Shown here: positions 12,226-24,471 of the stretch, piece after piece | Layout of the letters: every line of letters starts with the position of its first letter | How positions within the stretch are numbered: the first letter of the stretch is position 1 | From: Lenzites betulinus | Lineage: Eukaryota; Basidiomycota; Agaricomycetes; Polyporales; Polyporaceae | Direction: 5' to 3' | NCBI GenBank assembly: GCA_022264855.1 | Contig: JABYQU010000019.1 | Location: forward strand, 526,941-590,940 | DNA length: 64,000 nt | Made by a program: the position numbers and the translations under genes | The notes under the pieces: generated by a model | The model's input: only the letters and a program-made list of their open reading frames with translations | Told to the model about the DNA's origin: nothing | Databases searched by the model: none

Positions 12226-15200
12226 ATGGCCGACGCTTCGTCTGCAGCTCCGACAGTCAACGTCGACCATCTGCTCGTGCTCGAACTCAGCAGCCTCCGT
12301 GCAGCGGTCTCTCGCTACCAGGTGCGTCCGACCCGGTCTTACACCGCTCCTCGTCCAAAGCTCATCGACTGACGTACAGGCTTCCTTGGCAGCACGAAGC
12401 TCATGCCACATCGCTCAAGCTTCAACGACACTCGCTCGAGACTTCGCAGGCAATTGACCATGCGCGCGCATTGGAACGCGAAAATGCCCGGTTGAAAGAG
12501 GAGGTCGCGGTCCTCCGGGCCAATCCCGACACCAACCCGACACAGGCTACCTTCCAGGTCCCCGAGTTGACCCTCGCACTCCGCCGTCTCTCTGACAAGC
12601 TCACCGCAGTGGAAGAGACACTACTTGCGCGCACAGAGGAGGCGATTGACACGCGGAGCGAGCTTGCGAATGCGCAGAACGAAATAGAGGCTGCGCGCGC
12701 TCTAGCCGCGGATGCCCGTGCGCGCGAAGAGGAGGGCCTTGCTAGGGAACGCGACCTGGCGCGCAGGCTGAAGGCTGCGGATGAAGAACGGCGTATGGCG
12801 GACCTGGTAGTCCAAGAATACGCCGACCTCGTGCGCAAACTCGAGGGCAGGGCTAGGGTGCCATCCGACTCCTCGTCCACCTCGTCGGTTGACCTCTCAG
12901 GTCCCAACAATGGCTCGACAGCGACGCTCGTCGACAGCCTTGCGGAGGGCAAGTCAGGCCTTCAGCGGCTGCTCGAAGAGTTCAATGGCCAGAACGAGCA
13001 CCTGGAAGCGGAAATCGCTAAGCTTCACGGCGACAATGGTTTGCTCTACAAGGAGCTCGAGGTCGCGCGCTTGGGTGCCGAACATGATCGGTTGGAATTA
13101 GCTAAGGTCCAGCATGAACTTGACACGTACCACGCGGACGATAGCACTGCAGTGAAGATGGTATCTCGTTATATGTCAGTCACCTTCGCTCCCAGTGTCA
13201 CCACTTACCTGCTGAGACTTAGCTCCGTAGGAAGTTCTCGCAGTCTTCCACGGATACATTGCAAAGGGCTATGGATGCACTCAGAGCGCGCCACTCTGCT
13301 ACGATAGCAACCTTCAACACTGAGCTTACACATCTCCAGCGCGTGGTCGAACGTGAACGAACCGAATCCGATCGAGTGCGTTCCGCCCTGGACGAGCTCA
13401 CAGAGGACATAGCGCGTGAAGCGTTCGGGCGTCGGCGGGAGATCTCTTTGCGGCTCGCATTCCTTGGCCGAGAGGAGAACCTTGCTGAGAGCTTGAGACG
13501 GTGGATACGTAGGACGCGGGAGTCCTTGGAGCGCTCGTCCGGTAGCTCAGGAGACGACGAATTGGACGCAGTATTGCTCAGGGACAACTTCGCCAGGGCA
13601 GTTTTGGACGCAGAAGGCCTTTTGGAAACACTGAATCATCAACCTTCGGTAGAAGACGAGCAAGGCTACTGTGGCTCCATCGCGAGGCTCATTCTCGCAC
13701 AGGATGCCGTCTCATCTTTGACGCATGAGCTTCAAGAGGAGACAGTGCGCAGGCTGAAGACGGAGCGTAAGCTCGCACGACTAGAAACGCCAGACCATCC
13801 TGAGGACATTCTCGCCCAACGCGAAACGAAACCTATGGCGCACCCAGTGCCGCATCGTGCGAATGTCGCTATGCCGGAGCAGTCATTGGCGGAGTGTGAT
13901 TCGTCCCCTCCAGCCTCCTTCATTCCATCCCCAGTCCTGAGGGAAGGGAGGGCTTCCGCAGACGAGGTATCGCCAGCGGATGTGATCATTGACGAGATCG
14001 TCATCGCTCCCTCTCTGGACCCGTTCGAACGCCAGTCGCATGAAAGGCGCTCGGAGTCTTCGGTGGCGTCTTCGCTCGCACCCGGCGAACCACACACTCA
14101 TGAGCCAGCTACACAGGATACCCTTAATCCCCCTCATACCCCTGACATCCCTGACACAACATCCAATCCTACTATTCCTCCGCGTAACACTGATACTGCT
14201 GTGGGTTCTCCGGCAGGTCCCCTTCCACCACCTCCTGAAACGGTCGTGCAGCGTCTGGACGATAGTCTGCCAGTCCTGTTCCCCTCGCGCTCCGATTCAC
14301 CGCCGTTCGCTCCTGCGTCCGACGGTCCGTCCCATCATGCTTCTTCTCAATCTTCCGTCCCATCTCCGAGTGTATCATCGGTCCCCACACCGGCGGTCCT
14401 TCAAGTCACCTCTCGAGCTGCGATACCCCCGCCATTGCTGCTCGATGCAATGGATGGATCAACGCTCTCGCCGTTACCTTCAGATCCCGTGTCGCCTGCA
14501 CGGCCAACGGGGGTCAGCAAAGAAGCATCGTTACTTGCGAATCTGGCAAAGGTCAAACACCGCTATGACGACGTGCAGCGCGGTTTCCGGGATTGCCATC
14601 TTGCTCTCAAAGAGCTGAAGAAGTCCCTGTCCGATCTTCCTCCACCCCCAACAGTGTCTGCGTCGGACATGCACACACTTCTCCAAAAAGCGGTCGATCG
14701 CTTGGGCGACTTCAACGAGGATGCGCGAGTCGAGCTCGAGATCCGCATCGCCGACGAGGAGCGCATAGCGAGCGGTTACGAGGCGTTGCTCTCCATCCCT
14801 GGCGCGTTGGCCCACGCAGACGACGTGGAGAACGTGGACGCGAACGAGATGTTGAAGGAGGTCCGCGCCTTCGTCGACGGCACCGACCGCGTGGTCGGGA
14901 AGGCGACGCACGCGTTCGCGCAGAAGCTGGACGACCTCGAGCACGACATCGCGTCGATCAAGCGCACGCTGCACGAGCTCGCGCTGGCGTCGTCAGAGGA
15001 CCCGCTGCTCTCCGCGCCCGCGTCGTCCGCGCGGACGACGACGTCGCCGAAGTGGTCGGCGTGGACACCGAGCTTCCTCAGCCCGCCGCGCGCGACGAGT
15101 CCCGCGCCGACGTTCGGGTCTGTGATGACCTCGCCGCGCTTGCGGCACTCCTCGTCGTTCACCCGTCCGCGCGACTCTCCTGTCGAGTCCCCGGTTGACC

Positions 15201-15538
15201 CGCTATCTGGCCTCGGTTTGCGGATCGCCGTGCCCTCGCCCGTGCGCAGTCCTGTGTACGGCGGCCTCGGCGTAGGAGCAGGGGCGGGGGCGGGTGGGCC
15301 GCAGCGAGCAGGCCCGAGACAACGGACGACGTCGGGGATGTTCATGCTGGGTCTGGGAATGCGGAGCACGTCGTTCGGGTCGGGCATGAGCGTACAGACG
15401 GGTGCAAGCGCGTCTCGGACTTCTTCGGCGAGCGGTGCTCCGAGCACCAGTCGACTTGGGTTGACGACTACCAGCCCCAAGCGGCCCGATAGCGATGGGG
15501 AAGGAGATGAAGAATGCGTAGATTCAGATGTAGAATGA
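12226..15538 (+). CDS. Long coiled-coil protein of unknown function
   Basis: I do not recognise a named family. Exons 12226-12321, 12393-13174 and 13231-15538 total 3186 nt, 1061 residues. The start MADASSAAPTVNVDHLLVLEL was chosen because its frame splices directly into the heptad-rich exon 2. Residues about 30-430 are strongly coiled-coil (for example LERENARLKEEVAVL and ERDLARRLKAADEERRMADL). Residues about 430-650 are Pro/Ser-rich and probably disordered. A second helical block of about 150 residues holds SLLANLAKVKHRYDDVQRG. The C-terminus is Ser/Gly-rich and ends in an acidic DSDGEGDEECVDSDVE tail. The layout suggests a cytoskeletal or scaffold role, but this is a guess. Its 3' end has been copied, in decayed form, to about 26.33 kb. 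Confidence 0.85.
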
Positions 15539-15939
15539 TACCGACCGGTACTATAGCATATAATAGAAGCGTCATTGCTAAAACAGTGCACGGGAAATGT
15601 GCAATTACCTGTCAATAGCGGCGATATACATTGGAGTGAATTCTTCCACTCATATGCTAATGGTCAGCTTCTCAGCTTGCGGATGGAACGATCCATTGCA
15701 TATATGTGATCGACGCCAACTTTGTTTCGACGACCTGTGAGTCGTTGGTGAGTTTGTCGCCTAGTATGTGGCTTTTTTGACCACGAGGTGTCTTTGGTTC
15801 TGCTATCGTGAGCTATATCTTTTGTCGTGTGTACACATACTCCGTGAAGACAGCATTCCGAACTGATTGACATCGGGATATTGCGTGGTATGATACAGCA
15901 AGGTAGTTAACTTGAAACTCAGTTTAAAGACACTTTTGT
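15539..15939. other. Convergent 3' region (coiled-coil gene / FunK1 A)
   Basis: This is AT-rich 3' flanking DNA between two genes that end towards each other. The part up to about 15660 is the source of the decayed copy at 26.33-26.61 kb. Bases 15896-15939 match the 3' flanks of FunK1 copies B and D, so 3' flank was copied with the kinase genes. Confidence 0.6.
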
Positions 15940-18730
15940 TCAACTATCAACGAGCGACAAAAGCCTTGAAGGAAGCTCGGCGTGCAACTGGGGGTCATCG
16001 GTCAGTACACTAGCGATGGACTGTTTAATCAGGGCACAGAACTCCTCCCAGAATTTACTCGGCGCGTCGTCCTCCGTGGGGCGATGTGACCGGATATCAT
16101 CGGAGGGCATAACCGTGAGCTTGAATGTGACAGCGCTCCATTCCTTCATTAAATGCTTTCTGGTGACTCGGATATTCCCAAAGTACGCGCGCAAGTCATC
16201 CAGGAGCTCGAGTCCCAGCTTGCCCCATGATTCCTTTGGTTCGATGTTTTCTGGCCAATGCTCCCATGTTAGAAGACAGTGTTTCTCCTTCGCGCACCTA
16301 TCCATGTCATCTTTGGTCCACAATGCAAAAGTCTCTGGCAAGGAATCCAAGCGTTTTCCATCCTTGTAGCAAGAAAGAGCCCAGAGAAGGATATAGAACA
16401 AGGACTCGAGGTCGTGTCGATAAAGATGCCGCACTTCACCCCTAAGTGCCGCCGGGGTGAGACGTTCGATCGCCATAAAGGGTACCGTGCCGGTCATTTC
16501 AATGCCCGTGTGCGTCTGGGGTAGTGTAGTGTCGATTGCGAGATCCCAGTCGTTCAACACCGCGTAGATAGTGTCGCCGCGGGTCCGATACATGAGATTG
16601 TCCAAGCTCAGGTCCTGGTGATGGATGCCGTTCATCCAGTTGAGGTAGTGGGCTGTCCAAAGAATCAGTCAACACTTACAGTAGAAGACGGTATGGAACG
16701 TACCCTCCGCGCACTGAAACCAGGCGTCGATGAATACGTCGCCGGATAGTCTCTTCAGCGGCTTCAGGCGGTCCATAGTAATCAACCGAAGCACACGGTA
16801 GACTTCGACCTCCGGGCCATCTGGCCCCCCAATGCGGCGGGTGCGGAGTGGGATACCCAGCTGGCGTCGTACGGTGGCCGTATTGTACCGGTCGTACTGC
16901 TTCTCGTCCACGACAATCGGCATGTGGTCCATAATCTTCCGATTGCCTTTTGCACGGTCAATAGCCTTTTGGATCATCGCACCCTCTAACTCCCGGGTGC
17001 AATCTTGCCAAGACAGCTTGGTGACTGTTTCTTCGTTTAGCGGATTCTCAGGATCGAAGCCGAGATATGTAGATTTGACGACGTATGAGCCCCTGCCTTT
17101 CAGACCCAAGGACCTGTACAGCTTCTCGCCTGTCTGTACCTTGACGTCGTGGTTGCAAACACCCCTGATAGTTGTATGCTTGGGACACTCGCGATCCTTC
17201 TTCTGGTCTATGAGCGCTTTGATGCTGCCCAGGTCAAAGTCGGGAACAATGCCCCAATCTTCAGCGTTGAAGCGCTGTAGCGCAAAGAGCATGGCGAGGA
17301 AACGAGGAAGGTCTGTAAGGAAATCAAGTCCAGTGGTCTGTATCGCTCCTTCATGGTCGTACCACCAAACATGGATAACGGAATCTAGATTGTGGTCAGT
17401 TTTGTTGTTCTCATTTCGCAGTTTGATTCACAAACCAAAAATGACCATGCCGATCGCGTGAGAGATCGCTGGTGCACGCGACAGCATTTCAGCGCCATAC
17501 AAGGCTGCTTGTATGGCCGGGGGCGGCCTGTCCTTGTTGATCTCCTGCTGCACGGGTGCGGTCGCAACCATGTCCTCGTTGTGCACCGGCGGAAGTTGGT
17601 CAGCTTTCTCTTGGGCGTTTCGTAGTTTAGCCACAGCACGCTCGTCTGATAAATGAGATGAATAAGTTATGTCAATAAACATAGCAGGCCGCTCACCTGG
17701 AGGCGGATGAGTTTTTTTGGCCCGCTTTGCCGCTTTGGGGGGTTGCGGCGGCGTTGTCTTGGTTGGTCGCACCATTGTCTCAGAGTTGATATCCATCACA
17801 GTGTAGTGTGACTGGAGAGACATTTCATATTCGCTTGGGGCCGAGTCCAACTCTCCCTTCACCACCTTGAACTCCAAAATGGCCAATATATCATGCCACG
17901 TGTGTTGCCCCGGGGGCGTTTGGGACGCCTGGTACATCAGATCCTTCTCATCGTAGATGTTATCATGCATTCTACTCAGAGCAGCCCGCGATGTCAGGAT
18001 GATGTCAGGTTTCCGCTTCGTCGTCAAGTCTGGTAAGTCGCCGGTTCCACTTGTGTACACACCGGAAATCTCCTTATCTGTATTTCGGACAAAACGAATA
18101 TCAAACTCGTGTGAGGAGCGATATGAGCAACCATCGACGCAAAGTTGTGCCAGGCGCGACAGTGCCCAATTGAAGGTTTGCACAAAGGGCTCGTAACGTT
18201 GGTCTTCTTTGTGAGCCTTCTTGCAGCTGTCGTAGAAAGTTGTTCAAAATGAGCATGTATATGCCATGGTGAGACGTATCATGGCTGTATGCGCGCTTGG
18301 AATGCGCCACTGTTGCAGATAGACAGCAACGCGCAGAGGGTTTTCTCCAGGCGCTCGTCATCGTCGAGCACGGGATCATTATCCACACGCCCTAGAACAA
18401 ACTTCAGGAATGTGTCGAAGTTGCACGTGGCGTGCTCTTTGAGATCTCGAGCAATCCAGGGGTAGACCTGGGGCACCCTGTACATATAGCAGTCTCAGAA
18501 GGAAACATTCGTTTAGGGCAAGACTGATGAGCTCACCGAGGGTCGGTGAAGCCACCACTGGCCGTAAAGCTGCCAGACCCTGTGCTCTTGGGTGTGGCCT
18601 CTAGAGTCAAGGCTGCTAGCGTCGTGGTAGTCTGTTTGACCGGCGTGCTCGGCTGCTCCTGCCAGTGCTCGGCCGCAATGGCGGCACCAGCCTGAGCCTG
18701 ATCATCGCTGACGCGACGTTTGGGAGGCAT
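15940..18730 (-). CDS. FunK1 fungal-specific protein kinase, copy A (possibly disabled)
   Basis: Member of the fungus-specific kinase-like FunK1 group (Pkinase_fungal), expanded in Agaricomycetes; substrates are unknown. ATG 18730 starts MPPKRRVSDDQAQAG. Later exons carry KEHATCNFDTFLKFVLG, DSVIHVWWYDHEGAIQTTGLD and the N-lobe region VVDEKQYDRYNTATVRRQLG. The C-lobe has GIHHQDLSLDNLMYR and LNDWDLAID. The catalytic Asp of the HRD loop is kept but Arg is replaced by Gln (HQD), and DFG is written DWD. The exon 2 frame meets TGA at 18281-18279 before any GT donor equivalent to that of copies B and D, so this copy may be a pseudogene or use an unusual splice. The other junctions are canonical. Confidence 0.75.
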
Positions 18731-19767
18731 AGTATTTTCAGTGGCAAGTAGGTCAACGTTGAGAGGTATATTGGATGGTGAGTGTAGGAGATTGCGATGT
18801 GGATTATCACAAAGGACTGCTCGAGACCAGAGGTATTTAAGCAGCCGCAAGCACTGCCCGACTCACATCAATAACCAATAACGACGGGAATCCTCGGTCC
18901 CGCATCTGTGGCGTCATGGCAGTCTAATCAGTCCGAGTCATAGTCAGTCACTTGTCTCAATAAGTTAGCCAGATCCTCTCAGGGATCCTCGGTCCTGCAT
19001 CTGTGGCGTCATGGCAGTTGGCAGTCCGAGTCATAGTCAGTCACTTGCCTCAACAAGTTGACCAGATCCTCTCACTTGACGTTAATGGACCAGTTAGTAG
19101 TCACAGCCTTTGGAACTCTGCTGTGGCTGTCATTGAAACTGGCAGCGTTTACATGAGCGCTCGCACTTGTCAACGTGAGTTCTCTATCGGACGAGACCTT
19201 TGATCTGGCCATACAATCTCGCATGGGACAATATCGTATGGTTACTCCGAACGTACGAAATGGATTACGCACTCAAACTTGGAAGGCGTTCGGGGGACGT
19301 CCGCTGAGATCGTCCGCACAACGTGATTGTGCTATGTAGCGTCCGTGAGAGGTCCTCCGAGGTGTCCTGGGAGCGCCAGATCAAGCCAGAACGTCGGTGA
19401 ATATTCACGTAGGCGCTTGAAACATTAAGGCATGAATGGGTAGTCTGAAATACCTGAGGGTTTCGAGGTTTGGGAATAAGTACGTAGATATCTGAGCTGT
19501 CCAAATCAGGAACGGGCTTTGAGCTGCCGTGGCGCCAACCACTGCCAGCATGCTCAATTCACTGATGGACGATGGACAAGCCTGCGTTGGAGCACGCTGC
19601 GCGTCGCGCGGGGATATAGACGGGCACGCCGAAGACATTGCAATATTATGGGATGCGTAGTACAACAGTTATCATATGGTACTAGATGCAATCATACTTG
19701 CGCCGCCTCGAAGACCGCATGTACAGCAAGGTAGTCAACTCAAAACTCAGTCTGAAGACACATTCGT
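18731..19767. other. Intergenic between FunK1 copies A and B
   Basis: It holds the upstream region of copy A, including a TTAAATA box (minus) near 18831-18837, a two-unit 96-bp tandem repeat, and at 19729-19767 sequence matching the 3' flank of copy A. The rest (19075-19700) shows no gene that I can support. Confidence 0.5.
18886..19074. repeat. Two-unit tandem repeat, period about 96 bp
   Basis: Units 18886-18981 and 18982-19074 share TCCTCGGTCC-GCATCTGTGG, then GGCGTCATGGCAG, CCGAGTCATAGTCAGTCACTT and AGATCCTCTCA, with a few substitutions and small indels. It lies upstream of FunK1 copy A. Confidence 0.85.
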
Positions 19768-22429
19768 TCAACTATCAACGAGTGACAAAAGCCTCGAAGG
19801 AAGCTCGGCGTGCAACTGGGGGTCGTCGGTCAATACACTAGCGATGGACCATTTGATCAGGGCACAGAACTCCTCCCAGAATTTACTCGGCGTGTCGTCC
19901 TCCGTGGGGCGATGTGACCGGATATCATCGGAGGGCATAACCGTGAGCTTGAATGTGGCAGCGCTCCATTCCTTCATTAAATGCTTTCTGGTGACTCGGA
20001 TATTCCCAAAGTATGCGCGCAAGACATCCAGGAGCTCGAGTCCCAGCTTGCCCCATGATTCCTTTGGTTCGATGTCGTCTGGCCAATACTCCCATGTTAG
20101 AAGACAGTGTTTCTCCTTCGCGCACCTATCCATGTCATCTTTGGTCCACAATGCAAAAGTCTCTGGCAAGGAATCCAAGCGTTTTCCATCCTTGTAGCAA
20201 GAAAGAGCCCAGAGAAGGATATAGAACAAGGACTCGAGGTCGTGTCGATAAAGATGCTGCACCTCGCCCCGAAGTGCCGCCGGGGTGAGACGGTCGATTG
20301 CCATGAAAGGCACCGTGCCTGTCATCTCAAGGCCTGTGTGCGTCTGGGGTAGTGTGGTGTCGATTGCGAGATCCCAGTCGTTCAGAACTGCGTAGATGGT
20401 GTCGCCGCGGGTCCGATACATGAGATTCTCCAAGCTCAGGTCCTGGTGATGGATGCCGTTCATCCAGTTGAGGTAGTGGACTGGCAGAGGAATTAGTCAA
20501 CATGTCTAGTCTATGATGATATGGAGCCCACCTTCTGCGCACTGAAACCAGGCGTCGATGAATGCGTCGCCGGATAGTCGCGTCAGCGGTGCGAGACGCT
20601 CCGTGGTAATCAAACGAGGCACACGGTACGACTCGACCTCCGCACCGTCTGGCTCTCCAACGCGACGGGTGCGAAGGGGAATACCCAGCTGGCGTCGTAC
20701 GGTGGCCGTGGTGTACCGGTCGTACTGCGTCTCGTCCACCACGATCGGCATGTGGTCTATAATCTTCCGATTGCCGTTTGCGCGCTCGATGGCCTTCTGG
20801 ATTATCATACCCTCCGAATCCCGGCTGCAATCTTGCCACGACAGCTTGGTGACCGTCTCTTCGTCCAGCGGATCCTCCGGATCGAATCGGGGATATCTAG
20901 ACGCGAGGACGCAGGACCCCCTGCCTGTCAGACCGAAGACGCGGTACAGTGGTGCACCCGTCGCAACCCTGACGTCGCGATTCCGAACACCCCGGATGGT
21001 CGTTTCCTCCGGGCATACACGGGGCTTTGTCTGGTCTGTGAGTGCCTCGATGATGCCCAGGTCGAAGTCGGGAATGAGACCCCAGTCTTCGGCGTTGAAC
21101 CGCTGCAGCGCAAAAAGAAGAGCGAGGAAGCGGGGAAGATCAGAGAGGAAGTCGAGGCCTGTCGTCTGTATCGCTCCTTCGCGGTCGTACCACCAGACAT
21201 GCACAACGGAGTCTACATTCGGGGTCAGTTCGTTCACGCGTTTTAGCAGTCCAATGTACGCACCAAATACCACCATACTGATTGCGTGAGAGATCGCTGG
21301 TGTACGCGACATCATCTCAGTGCCATACACGGCCGTCTGCATTGCCACAGGCGGTCTGTCGGTGGTGTACTCCTCCTGTCCGGAATCCGTCTCCTTGTTG
21401 CGCATCGACGGGTGTTGTTCAGCGCGCTCCTGGTAGCTTCGCAGCTTGCGCATAATCTCCTCGTCTGGTGGATAAATCAGCAAATATGCCGGGGGAATAT
21501 GGGATGGCTCACTGAGATGAGGGCGAAGGCTGTTGCTTGGTTTTGCGGCTTCGGAGGATTCGGGCAACCCCGTCGTGATCAGTGGCGTCTTCGCCTCCGA
21601 GTATATATTCATAGCGCCGTAAACCGACTGGAGAGACGTCCCATAGGCATCCGGGGCCTCCAGCGCATCCTCGACGAGCTTGAACTCCACTGCTGCCAAC
21701 GTATCGTGCCATGAGTAGTGCCGCGGCGACCGTCGCTGCGCCGCGTCCAGAAGCTCTGACTCCGCGAGGGGCCGGCCATGCATTCGACTCAGGGCGGCCA
21801 GGGAAGTCAAAATGACCTCGGGCCTCCGCTTTACGGTTAAAACTCGCACGTCCTCGTCAGGACCGCCTGGACCCATGCCGGCGATTTCCATCTCTGGTGG
21901 GTCCGCATTCCTACAGAATCGGATGCGGATGTCGTCTGGGGGGCGATACATGCAATCCTGCACGCGAAGGTCATCCAGGCACGATAGCGCTGTGTTGAAT
22001 GCCTCGACGAATGGGCCGTAGCGGCCTCGTTCGTTATGAGCCGGTTCGCAGCTGCCATACATAATTAGTTACGATAGGCGGGTAACTCGAGCTGTGGCGT
22101 ACTATTTCCTCGCGAGAGTTTGGAAATATTCGTGGTTACAGATGATCAGCAAGGCCCGGAGGGTATTCTCGAGACGTTCGTCAGGATGAAGCGTAGACCC
22201 GCGATCGACCTTCGCAAGCACGAACTTGAGGAACGTATCAAATGTGGATGTGGCGTGCTCCTTCATGTCGTGACAGATTGAGGGATAGGCCTTTCTAATC
22301 CTGTAGAGAGATATAAGAACACGGTTTGTTGGAAGACTGGCGGGCTTACAGTGCGGAAGAAGAGCCGTCGCTGGGCGTATAGCTGCGGGAGTCCTCACTC
22401 TGGAATCTGGCTTCAAGCTCGGAGGTCAT
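19768..22429 (-). CDS. FunK1 fungal-specific protein kinase, copy B (intact)
   Basis: Six exons (22429-22350, 22300-22103, 22051-21513, 21464-21264, 21212-20532, 20480-19768) close in frame at 2412 nt, 803 residues. ATG starts MTSELEARFQSEDSRSYTPS. Landmarks in order: STFDTFLKFVLAKVDRG, RPEVILTSLAALSRMHG, DSVVHVWWYDREGAIQTTGL, IVVDETQYDRYTTATVRRQL, GIHHQDLSLENLMYR and LNDWDLAID. HQD and DWD replace HRD and DFG while both aspartates remain, so catalysis is possible but unproven. The last exon is almost identical to that of copy A, while the N-terminal exons are closer to copy D. This patchwork suggests gene conversion or mosaic duplication. Upstream sequence also matches copy D. Confidence 0.88.
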
Positions 22430-23519
22430 GGTTCAAGTGGCTAGAATCTACTAAGTGACCTTCAGCCCGAGTTGTCTGTTTCGTTGATGAGAGCCCCCTA
22501 CCGTCTGTTTACTCTACGAGCCCTGATTTTGCGATCAGAATTTGCGTGTGCGCCGAGTTATCCAGTGTCGAGAGCAAGCGCGCGGCGTGAGCAGGAGGCA
22601 GCCAGTCGGCATCTGCCGGACCATGACGCCGGCCAAAGGTCCCACGTTTGTGGCGTCCTGGTACTCAGCCTGATCTAGTGGTCCCCTCAGCGCTCAGCGC
22701 TCAGCTTTCAAAATTTCATGGACCAGTACTAGTAAATAATCCTAGTAGCGCCGACGAGCGGCACAGCCCGCTACCTGACACATATAATTATTACAAATAA
22801 CCCGAGAACGTGTTATAAGGTTTCTCTCGTGCATAACGTGGAGTTGGTACAACGATATCGCGTCCATTTGTAGGCACAAGTCCCAGGACGGCCAATGTGG
22901 GTTCGTTGACATATGACGGTGACGTTGTCGGTTACAGAAAATTCGCCGACGAGAACGATGTCACCCACTGCTAATTTGGAGAAACGTAGTTCTCTTTAGT
23001 GGTATACTCCTTGATGGCGTCGTACAGGGATCATGATTGGTCACGCAGTTGAAATGGCGGATTTGGGTACAAATCGATCTACGTGTATAGTGGCTGGCAC
23101 ACCGGCGCACGAGCCTTGGAGGATGTGGACCATGATAGAGTGCAAAGAGGGATGTGTCCGCGCGTTGGGCGGAACACAGACAGATGTAGGTGAACCGGAA
23201 GAGATGCTGACTAACAGTTATCGGAAGCAATCACACACCGGGAGGTTACAGTGAATGAGGCCTTCATGATCAGGAGTAGACATCCGCACACAGGAACGCA
23301 GCGGATGTGCCCACAACCTGCTAAGGGGCCGGACGCACGAAGATCGCTGAATCCAGTAGCAGTGCAGCGGATGGTAAGGGGTGTGAATTTGTCACGTGAA
23401 GCACGTGACATGAAATCCGCCCGCGAGTTTTGAAAAAATACAGGCAAAGAAGACCCACTACCTACAGGTAGCGGGGATCCAATCTATTTTCTTGCCACAC
23501 GTGCACTAATCTTGCCACC
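22430..23519. other. Upstream of FunK1 B, with a copied piece of the FunK1 D / Hel2 spacer
   Basis: Bases about 22540-22600 (TGTGCGCCGAGTTATCCAG and GTCGAGAGCAAGCG) match, in inverted orientation, the spacer between FunK1 D and Hel2 near 35690-35745. The remaining about 900 bp are unique, include a short AT-rich tract at 22770-22830, and hold no gene I can support. The 5' half of Hel2 would be expected here and is missing. Confidence 0.6.
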
Positions 23520-24471
23520 TCCAACCGGCGGCGGTCGCCCTCGCCCGACCTTGGTGACCTGTCCGCGCTCATTGGACGCTTGAATGCGCTCGCCTCGAAC
23601 CCGGCAGCAGCTGTTCCAGCGGTCAAGGCGGCGATCCGGTCATACAAGGCGTCCGAGTCGTCTGCCAGGGACCTCATTTCCACGGTGCGGAACATCCTGG
23701 ACCGCAATCTCGACGGGACGGCGAGCATCATCAATGCCCTCGTTGATGTTGTTGGCGACGACGAAAAGAAGCAACATCTCCTGACCGCTTGGAACGGCTT
23801 CAAGGTAGAGGTGCGTAACTCCTCCTTTTAATATCCATGGCAGCTATACTCATGTTGTATCATCCCCTTCCACAGCAACGGAGCCAGTTCCCGGAGCTCG
23901 TCCCGACCGCAACGGGGTCTGAGTGGGCAGGCGTAACAAGCGGCCGCGTGCTCAACGCGAAAAACTCTACCGCCGCTCGGTCGCACACCCAATCCTCCCG
24001 CCAGCTCTTGGATCGTGTCGCGCGTGCAGCAGAATCGACCCAGCCCTCGTCCTCGCGGCCTGCACGCTCCACGGCCGCGAGCTTCCCGCCCTTACAATCC
24101 GCAGCCGCTGGATCCTCGTCATCCGCCATGGCAGGCACAGCGCGTCACGCCCTGGGCGTCCGGAGGGGCTGCCGCCGCTCCTCCTCCGCCCCCCGCACCC
24201 GTCGTCCGCGTCCCGACGTCCGTCCCCGGTCCCGGGGCGAAGGTGAAGGGCGGCCGGGCGGCCCCGCGGTGTTCTCAAAGTCCGCGTTCCCGGAGCTGCC
24301 GACGGGGAACGGGCCGCGGGTGCCGCGGGGCGCGGTCGGCGGAAACTAGTCCGAGTCGCTCCGGAAGATCCTGGGGGAGTCTGCGCCCGCGCAGGCGGCC
24401 TGGCGTGCCGGGGGCTCGGAGGGCGACAGTGGGACGTCGACGCCTGGGGAGCCCGTCGCCGCAACTAGGGG
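23520..24471 (+). pseudogene. Decayed 3' fragment of Hel2/ZNF598 (inverted duplicate)
   Basis: This stretch is homologous to 33063-34016 read on the minus strand. It codes LGDLSALIGRLNALASNP, then ASSARDLIS-like and DDEKKQHLLTAWNGFKVE text nearly identical to the intact gene. It keeps the intron at 23815-23878 and the KNSTAARSHTQSSRQLLDRV exon. It then loses frame in the Ala/Pro tract at 24130-24200 and hits a stop in a duplicated TAGTCCGAG at about 24350. RING and zinc-finger exons are absent. No promoter or start is evident. It arose with FunK1 B as part of an inverted segmental copy. Confidence 0.88.
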
